A stretch of DNA of 64,000 nt from Mucilaginibacter_A sp964251965 (GTDB lineage Bacteria; Bacteroidota; Bacteroidia; Sphingobacteriales; Sphingobacteriaceae), in contig CAXULQ010000005.1 in the NCBI GenBank assembly GCA_964251965.1, forward strand, positions 62,001 to 126,000, read 5' to 3'. The notes below the pieces were generated by a model, which had not been told where the DNA came from, made no database searches, and saw only the letters and a program-made list of their open reading frames with translations. The position numbers were made by a program, and so were the translations under genes. Numbering within the stretch: position 1 is the first letter of the stretch; each line of letters opens with the position of its first letter. Positions 63,147 to 64,000 of the stretch are shown one piece after another.

Positions 63147-63272
63147 AATTTAGTTGTAAGTTGTGGGTTATAAGTTGTAAGTTGCCCTTATAGTTCGCAT
63201 GGCAAGTTGCCCTTATAACTTAACACCCTTAACCGCTATCCAAAACTTACAACGTATAACTTAAAACTTACA
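63147..63272. repeat. spacer of AAGTTGTAAGTT palindromes before the HIT gene
   Basis: Direct copies of TTGTAAGTTG/TATAAGTTGTAAGTTGCCC on the left and inverted copies (AACTTACAAC, twice) on the right flank a TTGCCCTTATA direct pair (63181-63212). The last AACTTACAAC directly abuts the ATG at 63275. This could fold into a long hairpin in the leader. No gene is present. Confidence 0.55.
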
Positions 63273-63274
63273 AC

Positions 63275-63676
63275 ATGCCTACCATATTTTCAAAAATCGT
63301 TTCCGGTGAAATAGAAGCGTATAAAGTTGCAGAAAGCATTGATTTTCTGGCTTTTCTGGATGTCAGCCCGCTTGCTGCCGGCCACACGCTCGTAATCCCT
63401 AAAAAGGAAGTAGATTATTTATTTGCTTTGGATGATGAAACCTATAACGGCTTAATGATCTTCACCAAAATTGTGGCCGAAGGCATTAAACGAGTAATCC
63501 CATGTATCAAAGTTGGTGTTGCGGTGATCGGATTGGAAGTTCCGCATGTGCATATTCATTTAATCCCGATGAACGAGGTGAGCGATATGAATTTCTCCCG
63601 CCCAAAACTCAGTTTCAGCAAAGAAGAAATGGAAGCTACGGCGGAGAAAATTAAAGAAGCTTTGCGGGAAGATTGA
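63275..63676 (+). CDS. HIT-family nucleotide hydrolase
   Basis: This 133-residue histidine-triad protein has IFSKIVSGEIEAYKVAE at the start, the middle SPLAAGHTLVIPKKEVDYLF and the triad HVHIHLIP near residue 90. HIT proteins such as Hint remove AMP from amines or acyl-adenylates. It starts at ATG 63275 and is separate from greA by a palindromic spacer. Confidence 0.93.
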   Translation: MPTIFSKIVSGEIEAYKVAESIDFLAFLDVSPLAAGHTLVIPKKEVDYLFALDDETYNGLMIFTKIVAEGIKRVIPCIKVGVAVIGLEVPHVHIHLIPMNEVSDMNFSRPKLSFSKEEMEATAEKIKEALRED

Positions 63677-63709
63677 GATTTATGTTGATTTGTTTAAATT
63701 TTTTAATTA

Positions 63710-63820
63710 AATGGGTTGAAACCCATTTCTACAACATGGGCCGAGCCTACGGCTCTACGAAAGCTGTAGTTGCAGAAGTGTAACTTCGGTACATCTTGTA
63801 GCAACGGGTTTAAACCCGTT
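63710..63820. repeat. REP-like nested palindrome
   Basis: Three palindromes lie in a row: AATGGGTTGAAACCCATT (63710-63727), GAGCCTACGGCTC (63743-63755) and AACGGGTTTAAACCCGTT (63803-63820). CTACAA (63729-63734) and TTGTAG (63796-63801) are complementary, so the whole can fold into one large structure. This looks like the REP/BIME elements spread by RAYT transposases; no such gene is seen here. Confidence 0.65.
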
Positions 63821-63860
63821 GATTATAGCGACGTAAAATAAGACATTGGGAGAAATAAAA

Positions 63861-63900
63861 AAAGTGCTGTAAAAAAAGCATACTTCTTTTACAGCACTTT
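63861..63900. terminator. motif hairpin terminator before the right-edge gene
   Basis: AAAGTGCTGTAAAAAAAGCA faces TACTTCTTTTACAGCACTTT: a heads-inward motif pair with 14 matching outer bases (AAAGTGCTGTAAAA/TTTTACAGCACTTT), flanked by A and T runs. The TAA stop of the minus-strand gene is inside it (63889-63891). Terminator function is likely in both directions. Confidence 0.75.
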
Positions 63901-63999
63901 TTTTGGTATCGCGGCTGATGCAACCCGTTTTACATTATCCTTCACAAAAGATTCCCAGCCGGTATAACTCTTTTTAGCACCGCTTTTTGTGCTGATCTT
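63889..63999 (-). CDS. 3' end of an unidentified gene (partial)
   Basis: On the minus strand an open frame enters from the right edge and encodes KISTKSGAKKSYTGWESFVK followed by DNVKRVASAAIPKKVL, ending with TAA inside the motif hairpin. It is basic and coherent, so probably a real C-terminus. I cannot assign a family from 36 residues. Confidence 0.5.
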   Translation of the reverse strand, partial: KISTKSGAKKSYTGWESFVKDNVKRVASAAIPKKVL

Positions 64000-64000
64000 T

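Noticed and set aside
63147..63272. Repeats before the HIT gene as a possible CRISPR array
   Set aside because: Units are uneven, partly inverted, lack constant-length spacers, and no cas gene is nearby.
1..64000. tRNA or rRNA genes
   Set aside because: I saw no GTTCRANNC-type T-loop with a matching acceptor stem and no rRNA-like sequence; a tRNAscan/Infernal run would be needed to be certain.

Overview
The window looks like a chromosome segment from a Bacteroidota bacterium of the Sphingobacteriaceae (Pedobacter/Mucilaginibacter-like). The evidence is a complete SprA gliding/type IX secretion channel of about 2350 residues, the order malic enzyme-ruvA-sprA-gcvH-vanZ, a SusC-style TonB receptor with a carboxypeptidase-regulatory-like N-terminus, -7 elements of the form TAnnTTTG, few Shine-Dalgarno sites and moderate-to-low GC. 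The genus is inference. I found no rRNA, tRNA or CRISPR array.

Layout. 1-2.5 kb: tail of an unknown gene, a DUF3109 (YkgJ-like) cysteine cluster protein and a RemB/Wzi-like outer-membrane barrel. 2.6-16.96 kb is accessory: an exported protein of unknown family, three AhpD-like carboxymuconolactone decarboxylase paralogues around a TonB receptor and an MFS transporter, a decayed IS256-like transposase, a RES/Xre toxin-antitoxin pair, a protein with two TonB C-terminal-like domains, an intact IS1182-family element, a relic of a second RemB-like 3' end, and an AT-rich AraC/esterase pair. 17-30 kb is housekeeping: dxs, glyA, a ComF-family gene, rlmN, an amidohydrolase, acylphosphatase, a flippase, dut, a TPR protein, a DUF4292 lipoprotein, an EnvC-like protein and two TatA proteins. 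30.5-48.3 kb: gatA, MltD-like transglycosylase, malic enzyme, ruvA, sprA, an inserted barrel gene, gcvH, vanZ, a 45-residue lipoprotein, feoAB and a SprT-like protein. 48.4-53 kb: a DUF2975/Xre pair, a DHFR-like protein, a LutB-like protein, an M28 peptidase and rpiB. 53-60 kb, minus strand: tatC, accC, accB, fabH, plsX, rpmF, DUF177 and pdxA, a fatty-acid/ribosomal-protein gene order. 60.3-64 kb: rsmA, an orphan, a 2-hydroxyacid dehydrogenase, greA, a HIT protein, a REP-like palindrome and the tail of a further gene.

The strongest unexplained signal is a short motif scattered through most of the intergenic space. Its core is GATAAAAGAAGCATCA, with a variant carrying AAAAACAG in place of AAAAGAAG. 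It occurs as paired inverted arms (heads inward or heads outward) and as single arms. Bases flanking the core differ between copies but usually match within a pair, as expected for hairpins under selection. Several copies are terminator-like between convergent genes, and several contribute the stop or start codon of the neighbouring gene. Two distant copies share 25 identical bases. I regard this as an undescribed dispersed repeat or RNA-level element.
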